A stretch of 37,870 nt of DNA from Clostridium sp. UBA6640 (GTDB lineage Bacteria > Bacillota > Clostridia > Clostridiales > Clostridiaceae), in NCBI RefSeq assembly GCF_002455975.1, contig NZ_DKLM01000143.1, forward strand, positions 24,418-62,287, in the 5' to 3' direction. Under the pieces are notes generated by a model. The model did not search any database. It was not told where the DNA came from and saw only the letters and a list, made by a program, of their open reading frames with translations. The position numbers and the translations under genes were made by a program. Positions 26,498 to 34,635 of the stretch are shown here, in pieces (positions within the stretch are counted from its first letter, which is position 1; every line of letters starts with the position of its first letter).

Positions 26498-27223
26498 ATG
26501 GACAATACTATGTTGAACAACAAAATTTACTTGGAGGGAAAAGTTATTTCAGAATTAGAATTTAGCCATGAAATGTATGGAGAAGGCTTTTACAATTTTG
26601 ATTTTGAAGTACCAAGGTTAAGTGATGCTACTGATGTTTTAACTATAACTGTTTCAGAAAGATTGATAACAGGTATGAATGTTAGTGAAGGTAGTGAACT
26701 TATAGTAGAAGGACAATTAAGATCCTATAATAAGTTTGTTGATGGATCAAACAGACTTATATTAACAGTATTTGCAAGAGATATTAAGGAATTAAAAGAA
26801 AGAAGTAAAAATCCAAACCAAATTTATTTAGATGGCTATATATGTAAAGCGCCAGTATATAGAACAACTCCTTTTGGACGTGAGATTGCAGACATGCTTT
26901 TAGCGGTTAATAGATTATATAAAAAATCCGACTATATCCCTACAATTGCTTGGGGAAGAAATTCTAGATTCTGCAGGAGTTTAGAAATAGGAGATAACAT
27001 AAGGATTTGGGGAAGAGTACAAAGTAGAGAATATCAAAAAAGAATCTCTGAAACTGAAGTTATTAAAAAAATAGCATATGAAGTTTCAATATCCAAAATG
27101 GAAAGAGTAGATGATGAAGGTGAAGAGGAGAATGCAGAAAATACAGCAACTGATTTAGTTGAGGAAAATGCAGAATCCAATGTCAATATAGAATCAGATA
27201 TTAATATAAATGATGCAGTTTAA
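26498..27223 (+). CDS. Tandem OB-fold single-stranded DNA-binding protein
   Basis: A 241-residue protein with two OB-like domains. The first is NKIYLEGKVISELEF to LTVFARDIKEL (about 8-107), the second NQIYLDGYICKAPVYRTTPFGREIADMLLAVNR to AYEVSISKMERV (about 115-215). The tail is acidic (EGEEEN...) as in SSB proteins, where such tails bind replication and repair partners. Only the second domain has the typical PriB/SSB pattern with TPFGREIADMLLAVNR and PTIAWGRNSRF. The ATG at 26498 follows AGAGGGG by six bases; the longer frame from a GTG at 26441 lacks a ribosome binding site. It is probably an accessory ssDNA-binding protein distinct from the essential SSB. Confidence 0.8.
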   Translation: MDNTMLNNKIYLEGKVISELEFSHEMYGEGFYNFDFEVPRLSDATDVLTITVSERLITGMNVSEGSELIVEGQLRSYNKFVDGSNRLILTVFARDIKELKERSKNPNQIYLDGYICKAPVYRTTPFGREIADMLLAVNRLYKKSDYIPTIAWGRNSRFCRSLEIGDNIRIWGRVQSREYQKRISETEVIKKIAYEVSISKMERVDDEGEEENAENTATDLVEENAESNVNIESDININDAV

Positions 27224-27363
27224 ATTTTGCAATAAAACAGCTAGTTAAATATGACTTGTGTAAGGTGAGCTATAGATTTAGATTATAATGATGTATTAGC
27301 TGGCTTAAGTATTGGAGAAAATAGGTTAGTATACTTATTATTCATTTATTTGATAATATCATA

Positions 27364-27394
27364 AAAATGGTGGTCATTGACCACCATTTTATTT
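27364..27394. terminator. Bidirectional terminator
   Basis: A perfect 12-bp stem (27364-27375 with 27379-27390) with a 3-base loop, A-rich on the left and T-rich on the right. It sits between the convergent OB-fold gene and dapH and can end both transcripts. It is only six bases from the dapH stop. Confidence 0.85.
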
Positions 27395-27396
27395 CT

Positions 27397-28107
27397 CTAT
27401 TTTCTTAAATCATCCAATAATTCAGTTTTGCCTTTGGTCTTAACATCAACAGTTTTAATTATTTTTGCAGGGCATCCTGCTACTACTACATTCTCAGGCA
27501 CATCTTCAGTAACGATTGATCCAGCAGCAACTACTGAATTATCACCTATTTTAACACCTTCTAATATAACTGCATTTGCACCTATTAAAACATTGTCACC
27601 AATCTCACAAGGTGATTTACTTGGTGGTTCTAAAACTCCTGCCACTACAGCACCAGCTCCTAGATGAACTCTTTTTCCAAGTTTTCCTCTAGCGCCAACA
27701 ACGGCATTCATATCTACCATGGTTTCTTCACCAATTTCAGCACCTATATTTATAACTGCACCCATCATAATAACTGCATTTTTACCGATACTAACCATGT
27801 CTCTTATAATAGCACCAGGCTCAATTCTAGCATCTATGTTTTTAATGTCCAGCATTGGAATTGCAGAATTTCTTCTATCGTTTTCTATTCTGCAACTCTT
27901 AACTTTTTCATTGTTTTTTTCTAGGAAATTTTGTACCTCATCATAATTTCCAAATAATATGTAGAAATTTCCTTCACCATAGCATTCTATGTTATTGAAA
28001 TCGCAATCTTTAATATTACCATTTACATAAGCTTTAACAGGAGTAGCTTTCTTAGATTCTTTAATATATCTTGCTATTTCATATGGATCTGTTAAATTGT
28101 AATTCAT
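27397..28107 (-). CDS. dapH: Tetrahydrodipicolinate N-acetyltransferase
   Basis: A 236-residue enzyme, the usual DapH length. It transfers acetyl from acetyl-CoA to tetrahydrodipicolinate, the first step of the acetylase branch of diaminopimelate/lysine synthesis. The N-terminal domain begins MNYNLTDPYEIARYIKESKK. From about residue 90 a left-handed beta-helix of hexapeptide repeats follows (ARIEPGAIIRDMVSIG, AVIMMGAVINIGAEIG, VLIGANAVILEGVKIG). The ATG at 28107 has AAAGGAG eight bases upstream; an in-frame upstream ATG at 28161 lacks a ribosome binding site. It is transcribed away from cobO and patA. Presence of patA nearby supports the acetylase rather than the succinylase branch. Confidence 0.93.
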   Translation of the reverse strand: MNYNLTDPYEIARYIKESKKATPVKAYVNGNIKDCDFNNIECYGEGNFYILFGNYDEVQNFLEKNNEKVKSCRIENDRRNSAIPMLDIKNIDARIEPGAIIRDMVSIGKNAVIMMGAVINIGAEIGEETMVDMNAVVGARGKLGKRVHLGAGAVVAGVLEPPSKSPCEIGDNVLIGANAVILEGVKIGDNSVVAAGSIVTEDVPENVVVAGCPAKIIKTVDVKTKGKTELLDDLRK

Positions 28108-28168
28108 GTTCAATCTCCTTTCTAAGTGTACTTTGAATATGAACATATAACTTTTGTTCATACACTAA

Positions 28169-28197
28169 ATAATATAATATTAAGGTTATATTTGCAA
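28169..28197 (-). promoter_or_regulatory. Promoter for dapH
   Basis: On the minus strand TTGCAA (28197-28192) and TATTAT (28174-28169) are 17 bases apart. Transcription would start near 28162, just inside a short inverted repeat (ATGAAC...GTTCAT, about 28139-28161) that could be an operator or leader hairpin. No lysine riboswitch is visible. Confidence 0.5.
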
Positions 28198-28388
28198 TAC
28201 TTAACCAATTGGGAGTTAAGGAGTTCTATTGGCATTCAAAATTAAAATTAATTCTTATTTAATTTATTTTTTACCAAGAGCTTATAAATTAATACAAAAA
28301 TAAATTTTATATTTTTATAAGGAAGAAATACTAAATAATTTACCATTATCTCTTGTAAATCTTCAATTATATAAGTACTTTTAATAAT

Positions 28389-28417
28389 TTGGTATAATTT
28401 ATAGAGAATGATATAAT
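28389..28417 (+). promoter_or_regulatory. Promoter for cobO-patA
   Basis: TTGGTA at 28389-28394 and TATAAT at 28412-28417, 17 bases apart, about 34 bases before the cobO ATG. A second TATAAT at 28393 overlaps the -35 box and lacks a matching upstream box. Confidence 0.5.
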
Positions 28418-28450
28418 AAAATCAACGTATAGGAAAGGGGTAGTGATACC

Positions 28451-28990
28451 ATGGGAAAACTAAAAGAAGGATATATACAAATATATACAGGTAATGGAAA
28501 AGGAAAAACTACTGCTGCAGTAGGTCTTGCAACAAGAGCAGCAGGAAATGAATTTAAGGTTACTATGGTACAATTTTTAAAGAGTGGATCAACTGGAGAA
28601 TTAGAAAGCGCTAAAAAACTTTCTCCACATTTTAATATATATAGATTTGAAAAACCACGAGGATTTTTCTGGACGTTAAATGATGATCAAAAGGCTGAAT
28701 TAAAAGAAGAAATACAAGAAGCTTATAGATTTTGCTTAAAAGTTATGGCAGATAAACAGTGTGATATATTAATTATGGATGAAATCATGGGAGCTTTGGG
28801 TAATGAATTGGTTTCAGAGGAACAATTATTAGAACTTATGGATAAGAAACCAAAAGATATGGAACTTATTATGACAGGTAGAAATGTTCCAGAAAGAATT
28901 ATGGAAAAAGCTAACCTTGTTACAGAAATGAAAGATGTAAAACATTATTTTAATGAAGGTGTACCAGCTAGAAAAGGTGTAGAGTTTTAA
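28451..28990 (+). CDS. cobO: Cob(I)alamin/corrinoid adenosyltransferase (CobO/BtuR type)
   Basis: A 179-residue P-loop enzyme that transfers the adenosyl group of ATP to Co(I) corrinoids, making adenosylcobamides. It begins KEGYIQIYTGNGKGKTTAAVGLA-like, with the P-loop GNGKGKTT at 14-21, followed by VQFLKSG and the conserved FEKPRG. DILIMDEIMGALG is the Walker B segment, and ELIMTGRNVPERIMEKANLVTEM is the typical C-terminal motif. Length is normal. AGGAAAGGGG lies upstream of the ATG. It stands apart from other cobalamin genes and is followed 51 bases later by patA, so it may share a transcript with lysine synthesis by chance. Confidence 0.93.
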   Translation: MGKLKEGYIQIYTGNGKGKTTAAVGLATRAAGNEFKVTMVQFLKSGSTGELESAKKLSPHFNIYRFEKPRGFFWTLNDDQKAELKEEIQEAYRFCLKVMADKQCDILIMDEIMGALGNELVSEEQLLELMDKKPKDMELIMTGRNVPERIMEKANLVTEMKDVKHYFNEGVPARKGVEF

Positions 28991-29041
28991 GTGCTGGATG
29001 AAATTTAAATCATTATTTAATAATTAAAAAGGACTGATTAT

Positions 29042-30211
29042 ATGAATAATATATTCTCAAAAAATGTAGAGAGTATAGAGATATCTGGAATAAGAAAATT
29101 TTTTAATCAGGTATCAAAAATACCTGATGCAATATCCTTAACATTAGGCCAACCGGATTTTTATACGCCTAAAGCAGTTAAAGATGGAGTTATTAAAGCG
29201 ATAAATGAGAATAGAACAGTGTATACTCCTAATGCGGGAATATTAGAGCTTAGAGAGGAAATATCTAATTTTTTAAAAGACTTCAAAATTCACTACAATG
29301 CTGATGAAATTTGTGTCACTGTGGGCGGTAGTGAGGGATTAATGTGCGTATTTGCTACACTATTAAATAGTGGTGATAAAGTATTAGTTCCTCAAATAGC
29401 ATATCCTGCCTATGAAAGCTTAGCGAAGATGTTAGGAGGAGAGGTTATTAATTATCCTTTAAAAGAAGATTTTTCTATAGATTTTAATAAATTAAGGGAA
29501 TTAATAATAACTGAAAAACCTAAAGTTTTAGTAGTTTCATATCCTAGCAATCCAACAGGTAGTATACTTTCTAAAGAGGAGAGAGATGAATTTTATAAAA
29601 TAATAAAAGAAAATGATATAATTGCTATATCTGATGAGATATATTCTTCTCTTTGTTATGATGATTACTATTCCATATGCCAATGTAAAGATATAAAAGA
29701 TAAAATAATTTTAGTAAGTGGATTTTCAAAAATGTTTTCTATGACAGGACTTAGAGTAGGGTATGTTGCGTCAAGTGAATACATAATGAAAAATATAATT
29801 AAAGTTCATCAATATAATGTTTCTTCAGCTACTTCTATAAGCCAATATGGTGCCTTAGAAGGATTGAAAAGTTCTTTAACCGATGTTGCATATATGAAAG
29901 AGCAATTCAAAAAAAGAAGAGATTATGTATATAATAGATTAAAGGATATGGGACTTCAGGTTCATATTCCTAAAGGTGCTTTTTATATATTTCCATCCAT
30001 AAAAAGCTTTAATATGAGTAGTGAGGAATTTTGTCATAGACTTCTACATGAAGAAAAGGTAGCTATAGTACCTGGTTCAGCTTTTGGAGAAGGTGGGGAA
30101 GGCTATGTAAGAATATCCTACTGTTATAATGAAAGTGAGCTTAAAGAAGCTTTAGATAGAATGGAAAAGTATATTGGAAGGCTTCGTAGTGGAGAAATAT
30201 ACACAAGTTAG
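29042..30211 (+). CDS. patA: N-acetyl-LL-diaminopimelate aminotransferase (PatA-like)
   Basis: A 389-residue class I/II PLP aminotransferase. The start IEISGIRKFFNQVSKIPDAISLTLGQPDF closely resembles Bacillus PatA. The PLP lysine is K230 (SGFSKMFSMTGLRVGY); N170, D198 and Y201 (SYPSNPTG, SDEIYS) are the cofactor contacts. The C-terminal PKGAFYIFPSIKSFNMSSEEF and an Arg near 363 (GYVRISY) would bind the carboxylate. It converts N-acetyl-2-amino-6-oxopimelate to N-acetyl-LL-diaminopimelate, the step after DapH. Context with dapH, dapB, dapA and asd supports this role, though broad-specificity relatives exist. The N-acetyl-diaminopimelate deacetylase gene is not in the window. Confidence 0.85.
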   Translation: MNNIFSKNVESIEISGIRKFFNQVSKIPDAISLTLGQPDFYTPKAVKDGVIKAINENRTVYTPNAGILELREEISNFLKDFKIHYNADEICVTVGGSEGLMCVFATLLNSGDKVLVPQIAYPAYESLAKMLGGEVINYPLKEDFSIDFNKLRELIITEKPKVLVVSYPSNPTGSILSKEERDEFYKIIKENDIIAISDEIYSSLCYDDYYSICQCKDIKDKIILVSGFSKMFSMTGLRVGYVASSEYIMKNIIKVHQYNVSSATSISQYGALEGLKSSLTDVAYMKEQFKKRRDYVYNRLKDMGLQVHIPKGAFYIFPSIKSFNMSSEEFCHRLLHEEKVAIVPGSAFGEGGEGYVRISYCYNESELKEALDRMEKYIGRLRSGEIYTS

Positions 30212-30213
30212 AA

Positions 30214-30447
30214 CAATTCACAGGTCACAATGCACAATTCACAATTATGGATATTTCTCAGTTATCACTGAGAAATTCTAAATTCATTTTAAAAAGTTAC
30301 AAGTAATTTTCTTTCTAGCTGCGAACAATGTTCGTCATATACTGACTAGCAATTGTATTACTAATCAAAAATATGTTTAAAGAAATTATTTTGTTAAAAA
30401 ATAATTTCCACCATAATTGTGAACTGTGAATTTTGCATTGTGCATTG
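30214..30447. repeat. MITE-like inverted-repeat element between patA and dapB
   Basis: Imperfect 37-base terminal inverted repeats (30214-30250 and 30411-30447) share an exact inner 13 bases, TTCACAATTATGG and its complement, and contain several CAATGCACAATTCACA-type units. Inside are a 10-bp perfect hairpin (30253-30262 with 30267-30276) and another near 30382-30409. It encodes nothing. AATTCACAATT-type units are, as I recall, frequent in clostridial intergenic DNA. No clear target-site duplication is visible. Confidence 0.6.
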
Positions 30448-30475
30448 TTTTAAGTTGTTAATTCACAATTAAAAT

Positions 30476-30506
30476 AAAAGTGGTGATTTATATCACCACT
30501 TTTTAT
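30476..30506 (-). terminator. Terminator of the asd-dapA-dapB operon
   Basis: A 12-bp perfect stem (30476-30487 with 30492-30503) with a 4-base loop, A-rich on the left arm so that the minus-strand transcript ends in T residues. It lies seven bases beyond the dapB stop side and could also terminate patA transcripts from the other strand. Confidence 0.85.
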
Positions 30507-30512
30507 TTGAAT

Positions 30513-31262
30513 TTATTTTACTACATCATCCATTGAGTATATACCTTTTCCTTTATTATAAACAAAGGCACATGCTCTTAAGGCACCTACTGCAAAAACT
30601 TCTCTGGAAATTGCAGAATGTTTAATTTCTATAACTTCACCTTGACCAGCAAATATTATTTCATGGTCTCCAACTATATTTCCACCACGAATAGCATGAA
30701 TACCTATTTCTTGTTTCTCTCTTTTAGCAATTCCTTCTCTTCCAAAGATAAATTTTGTTTCATCTTTTATAGAGTCTTTAATAGTATTTGCTAATAGAAG
30801 AGCAGTTCCGCTAGGGGCATCTACTTTTTGATTGTGATGCTTTTCTATAATTTCTATATCAAAGTCATTATAAAGTGTATTACTTATATTCTTTAATATA
30901 TTATTTATTATATTTATTCCTATGGACATATTAGCAGAGAAAAACACAGGAATAGTATTACTTAAAGCATGAATATAAGCTTTTTGTTCTTCATTATATC
31001 CTGTAGTACAAAATACAACAGGTTTATTTTTATTAATTGCAAACTGAGAAATTTGCTTTAATGTATCTGGTCTTGAGAAATCTAGAATAACATCTATTTC
31101 TTCATTACATTCATCTATATTATCATAAATTGGATATTTAAGAGATTCTTCTTTAAATCTATCCACTCCAGCTACAATAGATAAGTTTTCAAATTTTTCA
31201 ACGGTAGAAGAAATCATTCTTCCCATTTTTCCACTACATCCAACTAAAAGGATTTTAACCAT
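30513..31262 (-). CDS. dapB: 4-hydroxy-tetrahydrodipicolinate reductase
   Basis: A 249-residue NAD(P)H-dependent reductase that makes tetrahydrodipicolinate, the branch-point substrate of DapH. The nucleotide-binding loop is GCSGKMGRM (8-16). The substrate domain carries EIIEKHHNQKVDAPSGTAL with H142, H143 and K146, the catalytic pair region. IRGGNIVGDHEIIFAG is the conserved C-terminal motif. Length is typical. It is the last gene of the operon asd-dapA-dapB, 10 bases after dapA, with TAGGAGG before the ATG. Confidence 0.95.
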   Translation of the reverse strand: MVKILLVGCSGKMGRMISSTVEKFENLSIVAGVDRFKEESLKYPIYDNIDECNEEIDVILDFSRPDTLKQISQFAINKNKPVVFCTTGYNEEQKAYIHALSNTIPVFFSANMSIGINIINNILKNISNTLYNDFDIEIIEKHHNQKVDAPSGTALLLANTIKDSIKDETKFIFGREGIAKREKQEIGIHAIRGGNIVGDHEIIFAGQGEVIEIKHSAISREVFAVGALRACAFVYNKGKGIYSMDDVVK

Positions 31263-31272
31263 ATTAGTCCTC

Positions 31273-32154
31273 CTATTTAATTAAGTTATAAGCTTTTAAT
31301 TCATATTGTAAAGGCTTAAGATTTTTTTCTTCCATATCTATAAGAGGTAATCTTAAAGAACCTACTTCCATACCCATTAAATTAAGTGCAGTTTTAACAG
31401 GGATAGGATTTGTCTCTACAAAAAGAGAATTAGCTAATGGTAAAGTTTTAAGCTGTAAATCTAAAGCATCCTTTACATTGCCATTTAAATAGTATTCACA
31501 GATATTGTGAACATCTTTAGGAATTACATTAGCAAGTACAGAAATAACTCCTATACCGCCCATTGCCATTATAGGAACAATTTGATCGTCATTTCCAGAA
31601 TATATGTCTAATTTGTCTTTACATAATGATTTTATTTTTATAATTTGGCTCATGTCCCCACTAGCTTCTTTCACAGCAACTATATTATCAAGTTCGCATA
31701 ATTCTGCTAGAGCAGAAGGTGGAATATTCATTCCTGTTCTAGAAGGCACATTATAAACTACTATAGGTGTTTTTACACTATTAGCAATGGCTTTAAAATG
31801 TGCTATAAGTCCTTTAGAACTAGTTTTATTATAGTAAGGATTTATAACTAGTAGTCCATCTGCTCCAACTTCTTCTGCGTATTTACTCATTTCAATTGAA
31901 GCTCGTGTATCATTTGTACCAGTACCAGCAATAACAGGAATTCTTTTATTTACTACATCTATAACAAACTTAATAGTTTCCTTTTTCTCATTTGTTGACA
32001 TTGTAGAAGCTTCACCAGTAGTTCCACAAACTATAATAGCATCAGTCTTATTTTCAATGTGCCATTCTATAAGCTCTCTTAACTTATTAAAGTCAACACC
32101 AGTTTCGTTAAAAGGAGTAACAATTGCTACACCTGAGCCCCTAAAAATACTCAT
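31273..32154 (-). CDS. dapA: 4-hydroxy-tetrahydrodipicolinate synthase
   Basis: A 293-residue TIM-barrel aldolase-family enzyme that condenses pyruvate with aspartate semialdehyde. The Schiff-base lysine is K162 (AVKEASGD). T45-T46 (CGTTGEAS), Y134 (VVYNVPSRTG) and R139 complete the active site; Y108 (NPYYNK) matches the dimer-interface tyrosine. Length and motif order are standard. It follows asd by 77 bases and precedes dapB by 10. AAAGGAAG lies upstream of the ATG. Lysine feedback residues were not examined. Confidence 0.95.
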   Translation of the reverse strand: MSIFRGSGVAIVTPFNETGVDFNKLRELIEWHIENKTDAIIVCGTTGEASTMSTNEKKETIKFVIDVVNKRIPVIAGTGTNDTRASIEMSKYAEEVGADGLLVINPYYNKTSSKGLIAHFKAIANSVKTPIVVYNVPSRTGMNIPPSALAELCELDNIVAVKEASGDMSQIIKIKSLCKDKLDIYSGNDDQIVPIMAMGGIGVISVLANVIPKDVHNICEYYLNGNVKDALDLQLKTLPLANSLFVETNPIPVKTALNLMGMEVGSLRLPLIDMEEKNLKPLQYELKAYNLIK

Positions 32155-32231
32155 AATATTATCTTCCTTTCAAAAATATAATAAAAGATCATACTTATTT
32201 AGTAATTTATTTGTCAATTTTTTATATAATT

Positions 32232-33230
32232 CTAAATTAAATCTTTTTCTATAAAGGCTTCTGCAATTTGAACTGCATTAAGGGCAGCTCCTTTTCTTAT
32301 GTTGTCAGCAACAACCCATAAATTTAAACCTTTATCTACACTAAAATCTCTTCTTATTCTGCCAATATAAACTTCATCTTTTCCAGCAATATTTATTGGC
32401 ATTGGATAGATTTCCTCCTTAGTATTATCCATTACAACTATACCTTCGGATTTTTTATAAAGTTCAAAAATATCTTCTATATTAAAGTCTTTTTTAAGTT
32501 CAACATTAATACTTTCACTATGACCATGGTAAACAGGCACTCTAACTGTAGTAGCGGTGATTCTTAAATCACTATCATGAAGTATTTTCTTACTTTCATC
32601 AATCATTTTTATCTCCTCTTTAGTGTAACCATTATCTAAGAATACATCAATTTGAGGAATTACATTATAAGCAATTGGAGAAGTGAATTTTTTAGGTGCT
32701 TCCCCTTTAACACCATTCTCTAAATCACTATACCCATTCATTCCGGCACCAGATACTGCTTGATAAGTAGAGTAAATAACTCTTTCAATACCATAAGCAT
32801 CATATAGTGGTTTTAAAGCTACCATAGCTTGTATGGTAGAGCAATTAGGGTTTGCTATTATACCATTATGATTTCTGATATCTTCTCCGTTAACTTCTGG
32901 CACTACTAGAGGAACATCCTCCTTCATCCTAAAAGCACTGCTGTTATCAATAACTATAGCTCCATATTTAACGAATATCTTTGCATATTCTAAACTAGTG
33001 CTTCCACCAGCAGAAAAAAGAGCAAAGTGTATTTTTTTATTACATATATTCTCTTCTTTTAATTCTTCAACAACAATTTCTTTTTCTTTATAGTTAACAC
33101 GAGAGCCAGCAGAACGTTTAGAAGCAAAGAGATAAAGATTTTCTATCGGAAAGTTTCTCTCTTTTAAAATTTCAATAAATTGTCTTCCAACCATACCTGT
33201 GGCTCCAACAATAGCTACATTATAAGCCAA
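32232..33230 (-). CDS. asd: Aspartate-semialdehyde dehydrogenase
   Basis: A 332-residue enzyme that reduces aspartyl phosphate to aspartate semialdehyde, feeding DapA and threonine/methionine synthesis. It begins AYNVAIVGATGMVGRQFIEIL, the NADP-binding loop. The catalytic cysteine is C130 in NPNCSTIQ, a later conserved VYHGHSESIN segment carries the active-site His, and SGAGMNG is the substrate loop. The start codon is TTG at 33230, supported by AAGGAG eight bases upstream on its strand and no better ATG. It is the first gene of asd-dapA-dapB. The leader has no riboswitch or T-box that I can see. Confidence 0.95.
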   Translation of the reverse strand: MAYNVAIVGATGMVGRQFIEILKERNFPIENLYLFASKRSAGSRVNYKEKEIVVEELKEENICNKKIHFALFSAGGSTSLEYAKIFVKYGAIVIDNSSAFRMKEDVPLVVPEVNGEDIRNHNGIIANPNCSTIQAMVALKPLYDAYGIERVIYSTYQAVSGAGMNGYSDLENGVKGEAPKKFTSPIAYNVIPQIDVFLDNGYTKEEIKMIDESKKILHDSDLRITATTVRVPVYHGHSESINVELKKDFNIEDIFELYKKSEGIVVMDNTKEEIYPMPINIAGKDEVYIGRIRRDFSVDKGLNLWVVADNIRKGAALNAVQIAEAFIEKDLI

Positions 33231-33650
33231 TTAAATCACTCCTTAAAGGTTCTTTACTATATTATATAATTTTAGAATAAAAAGTTATATAGTTTTAAAA
33301 AAATAAATTTTATTGTTATTGTTAAACTAATGATTATCTTTTTATAAATTAGAAAAAAAATTACATAAAAAACCATAGAAAAATATTATTAATTAATTGT
33401 TGCATATAAAATATCATTTTATGTAATATTGAACAGTTTGAATTGTTAATAAAATAAAAATATTTTTAAAATTGTATTAACTTTGATAAGTTTAAATAAA
33501 CAATTATAAAACTAAATTGTTTGACAATTAATAAAGTATATGATAGTATTATAAAAAATGAAATTCTTGTAGAATTTTAATTCAAAATTCATATTGTTCA
33601 ATTATATGAAGCTTTCAAATTGTGAATAAATAAAAAAAATTAATGATATA

Positions 33651-33683
33651 TTAAGTTTAATTGTAGCTAATAATTAAACTTAA
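33651..33683. repeat. Inverted repeat in the asd-oppB spacer
   Basis: A perfect 12-bp inverted repeat (33651-33662 with 33672-33683), all A/T except one G/C pair, with a 9-base loop. It has no T-tract and no nearby gene end, so a protein-binding site or remnant is as likely as a terminator. Confidence 0.45.
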
Positions 33684-34538
33684 TCAACTTTTGCTTGATA
33701 TTTAGACAAGCATTTTTGTCATATCATTGTAAATTTTATGACCAGATTGTTAATGAAAATAGAATTATCAAAACATTCAGAAAATATAGCTAAAATCTAT
33801 AAAATAAGTTTTAAACATTATTGTATAAATGTCAAGAAGAATTAGTTGATAAAAAGTAAGGAAATGTTAGTCATACTACTAGCATCTTTATTTTCTACTT
33901 AACTTAATTGTTCTAAGCTATAAGATAGGATACTAAAGATGAAATTAATAATTATAAACTGTATATTAAGCTTTTTATTTATATTAAAAGATCTAAATAA
34001 GCTCTCAATTTAAATTTAGTAAAGTATTATTTGGAGTTCGGAGAATAAAAATAAGTACATAAGAATATGTTATAAAAAATATAATATGTAGTTCTAATTA
34101 TGAGAAGTAAAATAATTTTATTTATATCTTTATAAAATTGGATATTTACAACGAGATATAAATAAGGTATAAAAGTAAGAAAAGAAATTTTACTAAGTTT
34201 CCTTAGCAATTGCAGTAAAGTTAAATATGAAAAATAATGATTTTAGTGGGCAACATTCTACAACATACCTACAGTGAAGTTTGAGCTAAAGTATACAATC
34301 ATTTAATAATTTTCTTCATAATATTGTATCTTTAGTATAAATAAACCCTAAGCAATAGAGAAAACTAAATAACTATAAAGCAAAAATAAAATTAAAATTC
34401 TTTGAAGAGGCTGAAAGAATTTTATTGCGTTATATATGAATAAGAACATATATAGCATTATATAGCTTTTAAGTTTTATAGACATAAAGCACATATAAAA
34501 GTTGTGTTGAAGGTATTATTTGGAGTACAGGTATATAA

Positions 34539-34570
34539 ATATCCTTACATTTTAATAAAGGTAAGGATAT
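34539..34570 (+). promoter_or_regulatory. Hairpin upstream of the opp operon
   Basis: A 10-bp stem (34539-34548 with 34561-34570, ATATCCTTAC and complement) with a 12-base loop, about 65 bases before the oppB start. No T-tract follows, so it may be a leader hairpin or operator controlling the opp operon. An imperfect GTTGCA...TGCAAC dyad follows at about 34580-34607. Confidence 0.4.
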
Positions 34571-34635
34571 ATATAATAAGTTGCAATAAGTAAAAAAATT
34601 TTGCAACAACTTTATGCTAAAATGGAGGGATGATG

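Larger units (their letters stand above)
33231..34629. other. Long AT-rich region with no credible gene
   Basis: About 1.4 kb between divergent asd and oppB. No ORF has a ribosome binding site or protein-like composition. Visible structure: a 12-bp inverted repeat at 33651-33683, a 14-base exact direct repeat (GTATTATTTGGAGT at 34024-34037 and 34513-34526), and a 10-bp hairpin at 34539-34570. The region must include the asd and opp promoters. It could be decayed genes, an unannotated RNA or a mobile-element remnant. Confidence 0.6.

Noticed and set aside
27377..27946. Plus-strand ORFs opposite dapH
   Set aside because: They are antisense shadows of a well-supported hexapeptide-repeat gene and lack ribosome binding sites.
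33231..33600. Lysine riboswitch or T-box in front of asd
   Set aside because: The leader is almost pure A/T with none of the conserved G-rich cores of either element.
34027..34209. A 60-codon minus-strand ORF in the asd-oppB spacer
   Set aside because: It has no ribosome binding site, is dominated by Ile/Tyr/Leu/Lys as expected of random AT-rich DNA, and resembles no family.
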